Assembly: GCA_002411365.1 (NCBI GenBank)
Contig: DHSD01000030.1
Span: 96,923-160,922, forward strand
Source: Ruminococcaceae bacterium UBA5295
GTDB taxonomy: Bacteria; Bacillota; Clostridia; Oscillospirales; Acutalibacteraceae
Length of the DNA: 64,000 bases
Direction: 5' to 3'
Part shown: piece after piece, positions 26,942 through 34,434 of the stretch
How positions within the stretch are numbered: position 1 is the stretch's first letter
Layout: every line of letters starts with the position of its first letter
Notes under the pieces: model-generated
Databases searched by the model: none
What the model was told of the DNA's origin: nothing
What the model saw: the letters and a program-made list of their open reading frames with translations, nothing else
Position numbers and translations under genes: made by a program

Positions 26942-27295
26942 TTAAAGCGCTGCCTTTGCTTTCTCAACAAGTGCCTTGAATGCGTTTTCATCCGCAATGG
27001 CAATCTCTGAAAGCATCTTTCTGTTCAGTGTCACTCCGGCTTTTTTCAGGCCGTTCATAAATGTGGAATAACTTACGCCGTTTGCACGGCATGCAGCAGA
27101 AATGCGGGTAATCCACAGGCGGCGAAAATCACGTTTCCTTGCTTTACGGCCTGAAAACGCGTAATTGCCGGATTTCATAACGGCCTGTTTAGCCATCTTG
27201 AAATGTCTGCTCTTAGAGCCAAAATATCCTTTGGCAAGCTTTAAAGTCTTTTTTCTCCTCTTGCGCGTCATCAGTGCGCCTTTAACACGTGCCAT
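26942..27295 (-). CDS. rplT: 50S ribosomal protein L20
   Basis: 117 aa. Early assembly protein of the 50S subunit that also represses its own operon in Firmicutes. The sequence RKKTLKLAKGYFGSKSRHF, RDFRRLWITRISAACRANG and SYSTFMNGLKKAG is standard L20. Third gene of infC-rpmI-rplT and followed by a clear terminator. Confidence 0.97.
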   Translation of the reverse strand: MARVKGALMTRKRRKKTLKLAKGYFGSKSRHFKMAKQAVMKSGNYAFSGRKARKRDFRRLWITRISAACRANGVSYSTFMNGLKKAGVTLNRKMLSEIAIADENAFKALVEKAKAAL

Positions 27296-27341
27296 TTAAT
27301 TTACCTCCAAAATGACTGGCTTAAACAAAAAGTCAGTCTGC

Positions 27342-27539
27342 TTATTTGTAAGGAATCAGCCTCTTAATCTGTGCCACATTCGTTTTATCGGCAGTTGTGG
27401 TCTTGCGCAGATTTCTTGTGCGTTTAGTTGTTTTTCTGTTAAGCCTGTGAGTTTTGTTGGCATGTGCACGGATAACTTTACCGGACTTTGACAGCTTAAA
27501 ACGCTTTTTCGCACCAGTATGTGTTTTGATCTTAGGCAT
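27342..27539 (-). CDS. rpmI: 50S ribosomal protein L35
   Basis: 65 aa. MPKIKTHTGAKKRFKLSKSG and KAHRLNRKTTKRTRNLRKT-like basic sequence are typical of L35. GGAGGGG lies before the ATG. Middle gene of the infC operon. Confidence 0.96.
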   Translation of the reverse strand: MPKIKTHTGAKKRFKLSKSGKVIRAHANKTHRLNRKTTKRTRNLRKTTTADKTNVAQIKRLIPYK

Positions 27540-27561
27540 AGCTGCCCCTCCTTATTGAATC

Positions 27562-28083
27562 TTACTTAACCGGTTTGGGTGCAAGGAACATCAGCATGTT
27601 GCGGCCTTCCATTTTAGAAGGTTTCTCAACATTTGCGCAGTCTGCCAGTATCTCAGCAAAACGCTTCATTATCGCATGACCCTGCTCAGGGTGGCCCATC
27701 TCACGCCCGCGAAAACGAATGGAGACTTTTACTTTGTTTCCTTCTTTTAAAAAGCGCTGTGCGTGGCCGGCTTTTGTGTTGAAGTCATGTGTATCAATGT
27801 TCAAAGACAAACGAATCTCTTTGATTTCAACGATATGCTGATTTTTTCTTGCTTCTTTTTCACGTTTTGCCTGCTCGAAACGGTATTTGCCGTAATCGAT
27901 TATTTTACAGACAGGCGGTTTTGCCTGCGGAGCAATTTTAACAAGGTCAAGGTTTATCTCCGTAGCCTTCTGCAACGCCTGAGCAGATGACATGATGCCG
28001 AGCTGGTTTCCGGTAGGCCCAATGACACGGACCTGCCTGTCATGGATCTGCCTGTTCACCTGAAGTTCCCTGATGCTAATAAT
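27562..28083 (-). CDS. infC: Translation initiation factor IF-3 (ATT start codon)
   Basis: 173 aa. IF-3 keeps ribosomal subunits apart and checks start-codon choice. The N domain (RELQVNRQIHDRQVRVIG) and C domain (NQHIVEIKEIRLSLNIDTHD, VKVSIRFRGREMGHPEQG) are complete. There is no ATG/GTG/TTG at the correct place: GGAGG (28090-28094) is followed by TGCTTC and then two tandem ATT codons (28081-28083 and 28078-28080), one of which must start translation. An upstream ATG at 28101 includes the ribosome site inside the gene and is rejected. ATT starts in infC are known and let IF-3 repress its own synthesis. Confidence 0.95.
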   Translation of the reverse strand: MISIRELQVNRQIHDRQVRVIGPTGNQLGIMSSAQALQKATEINLDLVKIAPQAKPPVCKIIDYGKYRFEQAKREKEARKNQHIVEIKEIRLSLNIDTHDFNTKAGHAQRFLKEGNKVKVSIRFRGREMGHPEQGHAIMKRFAEILADCANVEKPSKMEGRNMLMFLAPKPVK

Positions 28084-28116
28084 GAAGCACCTCCAAAGCA
28101 TATTGCAAAAAATTTG

Positions 28117-28154
28117 AGAAGAAGAAAGCGCACAGGCAAAATTCGTCTGCGCGC
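28117..28154 (-). terminator. Attenuator-type terminator in the infC leader
   Basis: Minus-strand stem GCGCGCAG/CTGTGCGC (8 bp, one G-U), 11-nt loop, followed by TTTCTTCTTCT. It precedes the infC ribosome site by about 25 nt, so it would end transcription before the operon unless an alternative fold forms. Confidence 0.65.
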
Positions 28155-28264
28155 CAATACAATAAAAATCGACCATAAGGCAACTAAAATGTATTGACCC
28201 GTGCCGGACGAAACCCCACAGGTGAGAACAGCGGCCGTGCGCCGTATTCCTCTTTGTTTTACAA
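28128..28264 (-). promoter_or_regulatory. L20-type ribosomal protein leader of infC-rpmI-rplT
   Basis: About 175 nt of untranslated RNA separates the promoter from infC. It contains GC-rich pairing segments (GGCGCACGGCCG, CCGGCACGGG) and ends in the terminator above. In Bacillus and relatives L20 binds such a leader and promotes termination; position, length and terminator all fit. The L20-binding fold itself was not verified. Confidence 0.6.
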
Positions 28265-28270
28265 TATATT

Positions 28271-28299
28271 ATTATAGTTATCCACCGGGGACTTGTCAA
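28271..28299 (-). promoter_or_regulatory. Consensus sigma-A promoter of the infC operon
   Basis: Minus strand TTGACA (28294-28299), 17-bp spacer, TATAAT (28271-28276): a perfect consensus promoter. Confidence 0.9.
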
Positions 28300-28338
28300 G
28301 AACTTATTTTGAGGTATTATGTTTTTTCCCAGCTTTTA

Positions 28339-28367
28339 TTGCCTCTCGTGCCGCTAACCATTATAAT
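28339..28367 (+). promoter_or_regulatory. Sigma-A promoter of the two-component operon
   Basis: TTGCCT (28339-28344), 17-bp spacer, TATAAT (28362-28367), 50 bp before the response regulator start. Confidence 0.7.
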
Positions 28368-28418
28368 TAAAAGCAGCAAAAAAACAAATAATGCTTTTGA
28401 TTTGGAAGGAAGAGGACT

Positions 28419-29084
28419 ATGGATTCTGTCTTTATTGTGGAAGATGACCGCAAAATTCGTACGGAGCTTACAAAACTCCTGCAAAAATACGGTTATTGCT
28501 GCTATACATCTGATGATTTTTCCCATATGCCGGATGTCATCTTAAAACAAAACCCGCAGCTTGTCCTGCTTGACCTCAACCTGCCGGTCTACGACGGCTT
28601 TTATATCTGCCGCGAACTGCGGCGGCACTCCAAAATTCCTATCATAGTTGTCACCAGCCGCAGCACGGATATGGACGAGCTGATGAGCATGAATCTCGGG
28701 GCCGATGATTTTATAACAAAACCGTATAACACGCAGATACTGCTTGCACGCATTGCTGCAGTGATGGCCCGCACCTACCCGGAAAAAGCGCCGGATAAAA
28801 TTTCTTACCGTGGGCTGACTGTCAATTTCTCACAGAGCGTAGCCGAGGCTGAAGGAGAAAAAGCCGAGCTTACAAAAAACGAGCTCCGCATTTTGAGCAT
28901 ACTCCTGCGCAACCGCGGGCGCATTACTACGCGTAATGATATGATGAATGCGCTTTGGCAGTCTGATGAATTTGTAGACGACAACACGCTCACCGTCAAC
29001 ATAAACCGCCTGCGGAAAAAGCTCGAAAGCATAGGTGTGCACAGCTACCTTATCACAAAACGTGGGCAGGGGTATATGATATGA
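28419..29084 (+). CDS. OmpR-family response regulator, BceR-like
   Basis: 221 aa. Receiver domain with acidic pocket VEDD, phospho-Asp in LLDLNLPVYDG, and the switch Thr/Lys in VVTSRS and FITKPYN. The C-terminal winged helix (LTKNELRILSILLRNRG ... DDNTLTVNINRLRKKL) binds DNA. Overlaps the kinase gene by 4 bp. Together with the adjacent ABC transporter this is the BceRS-BceAB layout, in which the regulator activates the transporter promoter when antimicrobial peptides (such as bacitracin-like compounds) are sensed. Confidence 0.9.
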   Translation: MDSVFIVEDDRKIRTELTKLLQKYGYCCYTSDDFSHMPDVILKQNPQLVLLDLNLPVYDGFYICRELRRHSKIPIIVVTSRSTDMDELMSMNLGADDFITKPYNTQILLARIAAVMARTYPEKAPDKISYRGLTVNFSQSVAEAEGEKAELTKNELRILSILLRNRGRITTRNDMMNALWQSDEFVDDNTLTVNINRLRKKLESIGVHSYLITKRGQGYMI

Positions 29085-30085
29085 GCGTTAAAAATTTTCT
29101 GCGCGACAAATTACTTTCCATTGCCCTTACTGCTGCTGTTGCCGCATTCACTTTTCTGCTGCTTAATTCCATACCCGGCATAGGATATGCCGGAGTTTAT
29201 ATATCATCAGCATTTATAATAGCTCAGGCCGTTTCCTTTATATGCGAATATATCCGCAAAAACAGCTTTTACCGTGCGGCGCTGAAAAGCCTTCAAAATC
29301 TTGACAGAAAATACCTAATCTCCGAGATGCTCGACAGCCCTTCGTTTGAAGAAGGGCGCATACTCTGCGAAATCACGCGTGGTGCATGTAAGTCAATGAA
29401 TGACGAAATTGCCGAATACAAGCGTACTTCTAATGATTACCGCGAATATATAGAGACATGGGTTCATGAAATTAAAACTCCAATCTCTTCAAGCAAGCTG
29501 ACACTGGAAAATAATCCAAGCAAAGCCAACAGCAGTCTCAGCGACGATATGGATAAAATTGAGAACTATGTTGAGCAGGCCCTTTTTTACAGTCGCAGCA
29601 GCAATGTTGAAAAAGACTATGTAATACGTAAGACAACCCTGAAAAAGATTGCCGCTTCCGCGCTTAAAAGATATGCCGGTACTCTTATCGGGGCAAATGC
29701 CTCAATAAGTGCAGACGGGCTTGATGAGGCCGTCTGCACCGACACAAAATGGACAGATTTCATCATCGGCCAGATTCTGATTAACTCTGTAAAATACAGA
29801 AATAAACACCTTAAAATACGCTTCACAGGCAAAGAGGAAAAAGATAAAGTGCTTTTGACCGTCACAGACAATGGCATTGGCATTCCGGGAAAAGACCTCA
29901 GGCATATTTTTGAAAAAGGCTTCACCGGCACAAATGGGCGGATTGGCAAGCAATCAACAGGTTTCGGGCTTTATCTGTGCCGCAGGCTCTGCGAAAAAAT
30001 GGGGCTCAGCATTTCTGCCGATTCCCGGGAAGGCAAAGGCACATCCGTTACCCTTTCGTTCCCCCAAAGCAGCATGTACCTGTAA
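29081..30085 (+). CDS. BceS-like intramembrane-sensing histidine kinase
   Basis: 334 aa. Two closely spaced membrane helices at the N-terminus (about 10-30 and 36-58) leave almost no extracellular loop, the mark of intramembrane-sensing kinases that receive their signal from the partner transporter. The H box is ETWVHEIKTPISS; the ATPase domain has NSVKYRN (N), TDNGIGIPGKDL (G1), FEKGFTG (F) and STGFGLYLCRRL (G2). No PAS or HAMP domain. Overlaps the regulator gene by 4 bp. Confidence 0.92.
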   Translation: MSVKNFLRDKLLSIALTAAVAAFTFLLLNSIPGIGYAGVYISSAFIIAQAVSFICEYIRKNSFYRAALKSLQNLDRKYLISEMLDSPSFEEGRILCEITRGACKSMNDEIAEYKRTSNDYREYIETWVHEIKTPISSSKLTLENNPSKANSSLSDDMDKIENYVEQALFYSRSSNVEKDYVIRKTTLKKIAASALKRYAGTLIGANASISADGLDEAVCTDTKWTDFIIGQILINSVKYRNKHLKIRFTGKEEKDKVLLTVTDNGIGIPGKDLRHIFEKGFTGTNGRIGKQSTGFGLYLCRRLCEKMGLSISADSREGKGTSVTLSFPQSSMYL

Positions 30086-30096
30086 AGCGCCCGATC

Positions 30097-30123
30097 CTTA
30101 CGAAACCGTAAGAATACCGTAAG
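30097..30123 (+). promoter_or_regulatory. Candidate BceR-type operator before the transporter genes
   Basis: Perfect inverted repeat CTTACG-AAAC-CGTAAG (30097-30112) plus a third half-site CGTAAG at 30118-30123. ACCGTAAG therefore recurs 11 bp apart, one helical turn. A possible -10 (TATTAT or TATACT, 30153-30161) without a good -35 follows, as expected for an activator-dependent promoter. Spaced inverted repeats of this kind are typical of BceR-like regulators. Confidence 0.6.
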
Positions 30124-30193
30124 CGTAATCGATGGCGGCCCTTCCGAATGGATATTATACTGAAGGCAAAGCATTGAAAGGGGAACCAAACAT

Positions 30194-30961
30194 ATGCAGA
30201 AAATACTGTCTGTGGAACATCTTGAAAAATATTACGGCAACAAAGGCAATGTCACAAAAGCCGTGGATGATGTAAGCTTCAGCCTTGACAAAGGCGAATT
30301 CATCGCGATCATGGGGGCTTCTGGCAGCGGAAAAACCACGCTGCTAAACTGCATTTCCACCATTGACACGGCAACGGCAGGCCATATCTTAATCAATGGG
30401 CAGGATATAACGTCGCTTAACTCAAAAAAGTTGGCCCGCTTCCGCAGGGATGAGCTCGGGTTCATCTTTCAGGATTTCAGCCTTCTCGACACGTTGACAG
30501 CTTTTGAGAACATAGCCCTTGCGCTTTCCATCAACAATACGCCCGCCGGCGAAATTGACGATAAAGTAAAGGGCGTAGCGCATCAGCTGATGATTGACGA
30601 TATTCTTGAGAAATACCCCTATCAAATGTCCGGCGGCCAGAAACAGCGTGTAGCGGCCGCGCGCGCCATAGTTACAAACCCGTCGCTGATACTTGCAGAC
30701 GAGCCTACAGGTGCGCTTGACTCCAAATCAGCGCGCATGCTGCTTGAAAGTTTCGAATTTCTCAACAAAAACCTTTCGGCGACTATACTTATGGTCACTC
30801 ACGACTCATTTACGGCCAGCTACTGCCAGCGTGTGCTTTTCCTGAAAGACGGGAAAATCTTCAATGAAATAGACCGCGGAAGCGACAGCCGCAAACAATT
30901 GTTTGGCCGGATTATCGAAGTCCTCTCACTTCTTGGAGGTGACAACGCCAATGTTTTATAA
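30194..30961 (+). CDS. ABC transporter ATP-binding protein, BceA-like
   Basis: 255 aa. Walker A GASGSGKTTLLN, Q loop FQDFSLLD, signature MSGGQKQRVAAARA, Walker B LILADEPTGALD and the H loop VTHDS are all intact. Homologous to the MacB/BceA (peptide-7 exporter type) ATPases. Start ATG follows AAAGGGG. Its last 11 bp overlap the permease gene, whose ribosome site TTGGAGGTG lies inside this gene. Confidence 0.95.
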   Translation: MQKILSVEHLEKYYGNKGNVTKAVDDVSFSLDKGEFIAIMGASGSGKTTLLNCISTIDTATAGHILINGQDITSLNSKKLARFRRDELGFIFQDFSLLDTLTAFENIALALSINNTPAGEIDDKVKGVAHQLMIDDILEKYPYQMSGGQKQRVAAARAIVTNPSLILADEPTGALDSKSARMLLESFEFLNKNLSATILMVTHDSFTASYCQRVLFLKDGKIFNEIDRGSDSRKQLFGRIIEVLSLLGGDNANVL

Positions 30962-32990
30962 ACTTGCTCTGAAAAACGCCAGAAAAAGTATGAAAGACTA
31001 TACTATATTTTTCCTTACCGTAGCATTTGGCGTCTGCCTTTTCTATATGTTCAACTCGCTTGACGCGCAGACCGCCATGATGCAGTTGAACAAGTCAAAA
31101 TACAGTATGATGCAGCAGCTTACCAAAATTATTTCATATATTTCTGTATTTGTTGCTGTGATACTCGGCTTCCTTATTATTTACGCCAACCGCTTTTTAA
31201 TCAAGCGCAGGAAAAAAGAACTTGGGCTTTACATGACGCTCGGCATGGAGCGCGGAAAGATTTCGCGCCTGCTTAACCTTGAAATGTTCCTGATTGCCCT
31301 GCTGGCCCTCGCCGCGGGGCTTGTGGCCGGCGTTTTCCTCTCACAGGGGCTGAGCGTGCTCACAGCAAAGATGTTCCAGACAAACCTTACGTCGTTCCGG
31401 TTCGTTTTTTCTGCGGGCGCATGCCGCAAAACACTGCTCTATTTCGGCATTATGTTTCTCATTGTCTTGATTTTCAACGCAGCTTCTGTTTCACGTTTGA
31501 AGCTGATTGATCTGCTGACTGCCGGAAAGAAAAACGAGACGCTGAAAATCCGGAAGCTCTGGATTTCCGTTGTCGGGTTTATTGCTGCCGTCGTATGCCT
31601 TGTGACTGCCTACGTCCTTATCATTCAAAACGGAATGATGAGCCTTGACTGGAAGTTTAAATCATCCATAATTTTAGGCATTGCAGGGACTTTCCTGTTT
31701 TTCTTCTCCCTTTCCGGATTTCTGTTGCGCTCGGTGCAGTCAAACAAGCGCGTCTACTACAAAGGGCTCAATATGTTCATCCTGCGCCAGTTCAACAGCA
31801 AAATCAATACGACGTTTGTCTCCATTTCCATCATCTGCCTGATGCTTCTCATTACCATCAGCACGCTTTCTTCCGGAATCGGGACTGCCAGTGCCATCGC
31901 ACAAAACATAAATGGCCTTACCCCGTATGACGTCTCCCTTTCGCGCTATGCGAAAGACACAGGCAGTCTGCAAAACACCGATATGGCGGAAAAGCTGAAA
32001 AGCGACGGCGTCGACCTCAGCAAATACGCCTCCGATTATGTTGAAACCAATTACTACACCCTTGGCGTAAAATTCGCCAATCTGCCTTTCACGGAAAAAG
32101 AGATTGCAGATATCAACCAAAACGACAAAATGCTTATCAAGGACTTTAAAAATTCGCATATCAATGCCATAACTCTCAGCAACTGCAACCACCTTGCCAA
32201 GATGCAGGGCAAAAAAGAGCTTGTGCTGAAGGGAAACCAGTTCGCCATTGTGGGAACCATTGCTAAAATGGAAGCCCCGATGAACCGTTTTCTTCAGAAC
32301 GGGCTGACCCTTTCCATCAACTGGAAAAAATTTCAGCCGGTTGAAAAGCAGGTCATTTCAATGGGACTTGTTGTCGGCGACAGCAGCACAGACTATGCCG
32401 TCCTGCCGGACGATGCAGTAAAAGGCTGTCCGGTAGTGACGCAGGTACTCTGCATGAACTATAAACATGGAGTTACAGACAGCACATTCATTAAGCTCCT
32501 TGACAGTATCTATTCAAAAGATGCAAAAGGCAAAACAACGCCCGCTTATGATTCGCAGGTAACAAAACAGCAGATTATCGATGAGAGCGCCGGCATCAGT
32601 ATCACCTCTTCATATGTGGCCATTTATGTCAGCCTTGTGTTCCTCATCGCAGGTGCCGCAATACTTGCCCTTCAACAGCTTTCGGAATCGTCGGACAATG
32701 CGGAACGCTACTCACTTCTGCGCAAGCTCGGCACCGATGAGAAAATGCTGAGCCACGCGCTGTTTACGCAGATCGGCTTGTATTTTCTGCTCCCGCTTCT
32801 GCTTGCCATCGTCCATTCCATCGTAGGGATCAGCGTGGTAAACCATGCGATTGCCTACGTCGGCCACTACGACATCACGCAGTCTTCCGTTCTCACTGTG
32901 CTGATTTTTGCCGTTGTTTACGGAGGATATTTCCTTGCAACTTATTTTGGAAGCAAGGGTATCCTGCGGCAGAAAGCAGAAAATACCTGA
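30951..32990 (+). CDS. FtsX-like ABC permease, BceB-like
   Basis: 679 aa. About ten membrane helices in a 4+2+4-like arrangement with a large extracellular segment (about residues 315-540) between the FtsX-type halves, the BceB layout in which this domain recognises peptide or its lipid target. The first segment (YTIFFLTVAFGVCLFYMFNS) is typical. ATG at 30951 follows GGAGGT; an upstream start in the same frame lies deep in the ATPase gene and lacks a ribosome site. It likely acts both as exporter and as signal partner for the histidine kinase. Confidence 0.9.
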   Translation: MFYKLALKNARKSMKDYTIFFLTVAFGVCLFYMFNSLDAQTAMMQLNKSKYSMMQQLTKIISYISVFVAVILGFLIIYANRFLIKRRKKELGLYMTLGMERGKISRLLNLEMFLIALLALAAGLVAGVFLSQGLSVLTAKMFQTNLTSFRFVFSAGACRKTLLYFGIMFLIVLIFNAASVSRLKLIDLLTAGKKNETLKIRKLWISVVGFIAAVVCLVTAYVLIIQNGMMSLDWKFKSSIILGIAGTFLFFFSLSGFLLRSVQSNKRVYYKGLNMFILRQFNSKINTTFVSISIICLMLLITISTLSSGIGTASAIAQNINGLTPYDVSLSRYAKDTGSLQNTDMAEKLKSDGVDLSKYASDYVETNYYTLGVKFANLPFTEKEIADINQNDKMLIKDFKNSHINAITLSNCNHLAKMQGKKELVLKGNQFAIVGTIAKMEAPMNRFLQNGLTLSINWKKFQPVEKQVISMGLVVGDSSTDYAVLPDDAVKGCPVVTQVLCMNYKHGVTDSTFIKLLDSIYSKDAKGKTTPAYDSQVTKQQIIDESAGISITSSYVAIYVSLVFLIAGAAILALQQLSESSDNAERYSLLRKLGTDEKMLSHALFTQIGLYFLLPLLLAIVHSIVGISVVNHAIAYVGHYDITQSSVLTVLIFAVVYGGYFLATYFGSKGILRQKAENT

Positions 32991-33014
32991 AAGTAAATTT
33001 AGAATAAACATTAC

Positions 33015-33060
33015 AAAACCGTCTGCCACCAACATTTCAGGTGGCAGGCGGTTTTTATTT
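33015..33060 (+). terminator. Intrinsic terminator of the Bce-type operon
   Basis: 16-bp stem AAAACCGTCTGCCACC / GGTGGCAGGCGGTTTT with one G-U, 9-nt loop, followed by a T-run. Confidence 0.9.
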
Positions 33061-33062
33061 CC

Positions 33063-33091
33063 TTGACCATTTCTATGATTGCTTTTATAAT
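33063..33091 (+). promoter_or_regulatory. Sigma-A promoter of the dehydratase-activase pair
   Basis: TTGACC (33063-33068), 17-bp spacer, TATAAT (33086-33091), directly after the preceding terminator and 66 bp before the ATG. Confidence 0.75.
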
Positions 33092-33156
33092 TAAAATAAA
33101 TTGCAGGAGTATGATTTTACAGAAAATCAAATAGGAACTGTAGAGTGGTGAAAAAA

Positions 33157-34434
33157 ATGAATCCCGCAGAATTTTATGGCGGCATTGTAAGAAAGAAAAT
33201 CCCAAAAAATCCAAAACTGGCGGGCAATATGATAAAAGCAGGCCTTCATCTTGAATCGTTCCGCTGTGCACATTTCCCCGAAAAAGGAATGCCGAAAGCA
33301 TACCAGTATCTTAATTATATGGCGGTCAAAGTCGTGGCAGACGCCCTCGAAAATCCTGAAACATACATTTGGACAAATATTTTTGCTCCGGCCGAGCTGC
33401 TTCAAACATTTGGCATGACGTGCGTCTCCATGGAATGCCTCGCATCTTACCTTTCCGGGTTCTACCTGGAAGATTATTTCATCGACCTCGCCGAAAACCA
33501 GGGCATAGCATCAACGCTGTGCTCCTACCATAAAAACTTCATCGGTGCGGCGTCTACAGGCATACTTCCCAACCCAATACTCGGCGTCACTACATCAATG
33601 ATATGCGACGGCAATATAAACACTTTCCGCTACCTAAACAGCCAATGCGGCGTGCCGTACTTTGTAATAGATATCCCGCACAACTGGTCGCCCGAAGCGG
33701 AAGATTACGTTGTGCGCCAGCTTAAGCAGTTCATCCCTGTGCTGGAAGAAAAGTCCGGTAAAAAGTATGACGAAGATGCACTTAAGGAAACGCTTAAAAG
33801 GGAGAACGAATCAAAAAAGCATTTCTTCAATGCCCTGCAAAAGCGTCTGGTTCACGCATACCCAAACACAATGACGCTTGTTTTGTTTCTATTACTTGCT
33901 ACACACCTTAATATCGGTTCACAGTGGGTGCTCGATTTTTTTCGTATGCTGGATAAGGAAATTGATACGTATCCGTCACCGAAAAGCGAAAAGCGCCTCA
34001 TGTGGATACACCTTACCCCTTACACTGAACCCACACTCAGTAAATATCTTAACTACAACCCTAAGTACGCTATTGTCTGTGACGATTTTAACCTCGACTA
34101 TACCGAGATGCTCGACACAGAGCATCCCCTGCACGCACTCGCAAAAAAGATGATATGCAACATATACAATGGCGATTTCAGCCGCAAGGCCGATGCGTGC
34201 GCCGCATATGCCCAAAAATACAACTGCGACGGGGTAGTTGAGTTCTGCCACTGGGGCTGCAAGCAGTCCTGCGGAGGTGCGCTGCTTATAAAGGACAAAA
34301 TGAGGAAAATCGGTAAGCCAATGCTTATACTGGACGGCGATGCGCTTGACAGGCGCAATAACCACGATGGGCAGATACGCACGCGTTTCGAAGCATTCCT
34401 CGAAGTGCTTGAAAATGGACAGGAGGCGACTTGA
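33157..34434 (+). CDS. 2-hydroxyacyl-CoA dehydratase-like (HgdB/BcrC superfamily) protein
   Basis: 425 aa. Shows the superfamily pattern NIFAPAELLQTFGMTCVSMECL near the N-terminus, DIPHNWSPEAEDYVVRQLKQ mid-protein, and a C-terminal half with CDGVVEFCHWGCKQSCGGA and LDGDALDRRNNHDGQIRTRFEAFLE. Many cysteines could bind an iron-sulfur cluster. Members either dehydrate 2-hydroxyacyl-CoA, reduce benzoyl-CoA, or carry a double-cubane cluster with unknown substrates (DCCP, YjiM type); which applies here cannot be told from sequence. ATG at 33157 is preferred over GTG at 33145. The partner activase is fused into the next gene. No CoA-transferase or acyl-CoA dehydrogenase gene is nearby. Confidence 0.8.
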   Translation: MNPAEFYGGIVRKKIPKNPKLAGNMIKAGLHLESFRCAHFPEKGMPKAYQYLNYMAVKVVADALENPETYIWTNIFAPAELLQTFGMTCVSMECLASYLSGFYLEDYFIDLAENQGIASTLCSYHKNFIGAASTGILPNPILGVTTSMICDGNINTFRYLNSQCGVPYFVIDIPHNWSPEAEDYVVRQLKQFIPVLEEKSGKKYDEDALKETLKRENESKKHFFNALQKRLVHAYPNTMTLVLFLLLATHLNIGSQWVLDFFRMLDKEIDTYPSPKSEKRLMWIHLTPYTEPTLSKYLNYNPKYAIVCDDFNLDYTEMLDTEHPLHALAKKMICNIYNGDFSRKADACAAYAQKYNCDGVVEFCHWGCKQSCGGALLIKDKMRKIGKPMLILDGDALDRRNNHDGQIRTRFEAFLEVLENGQEAT

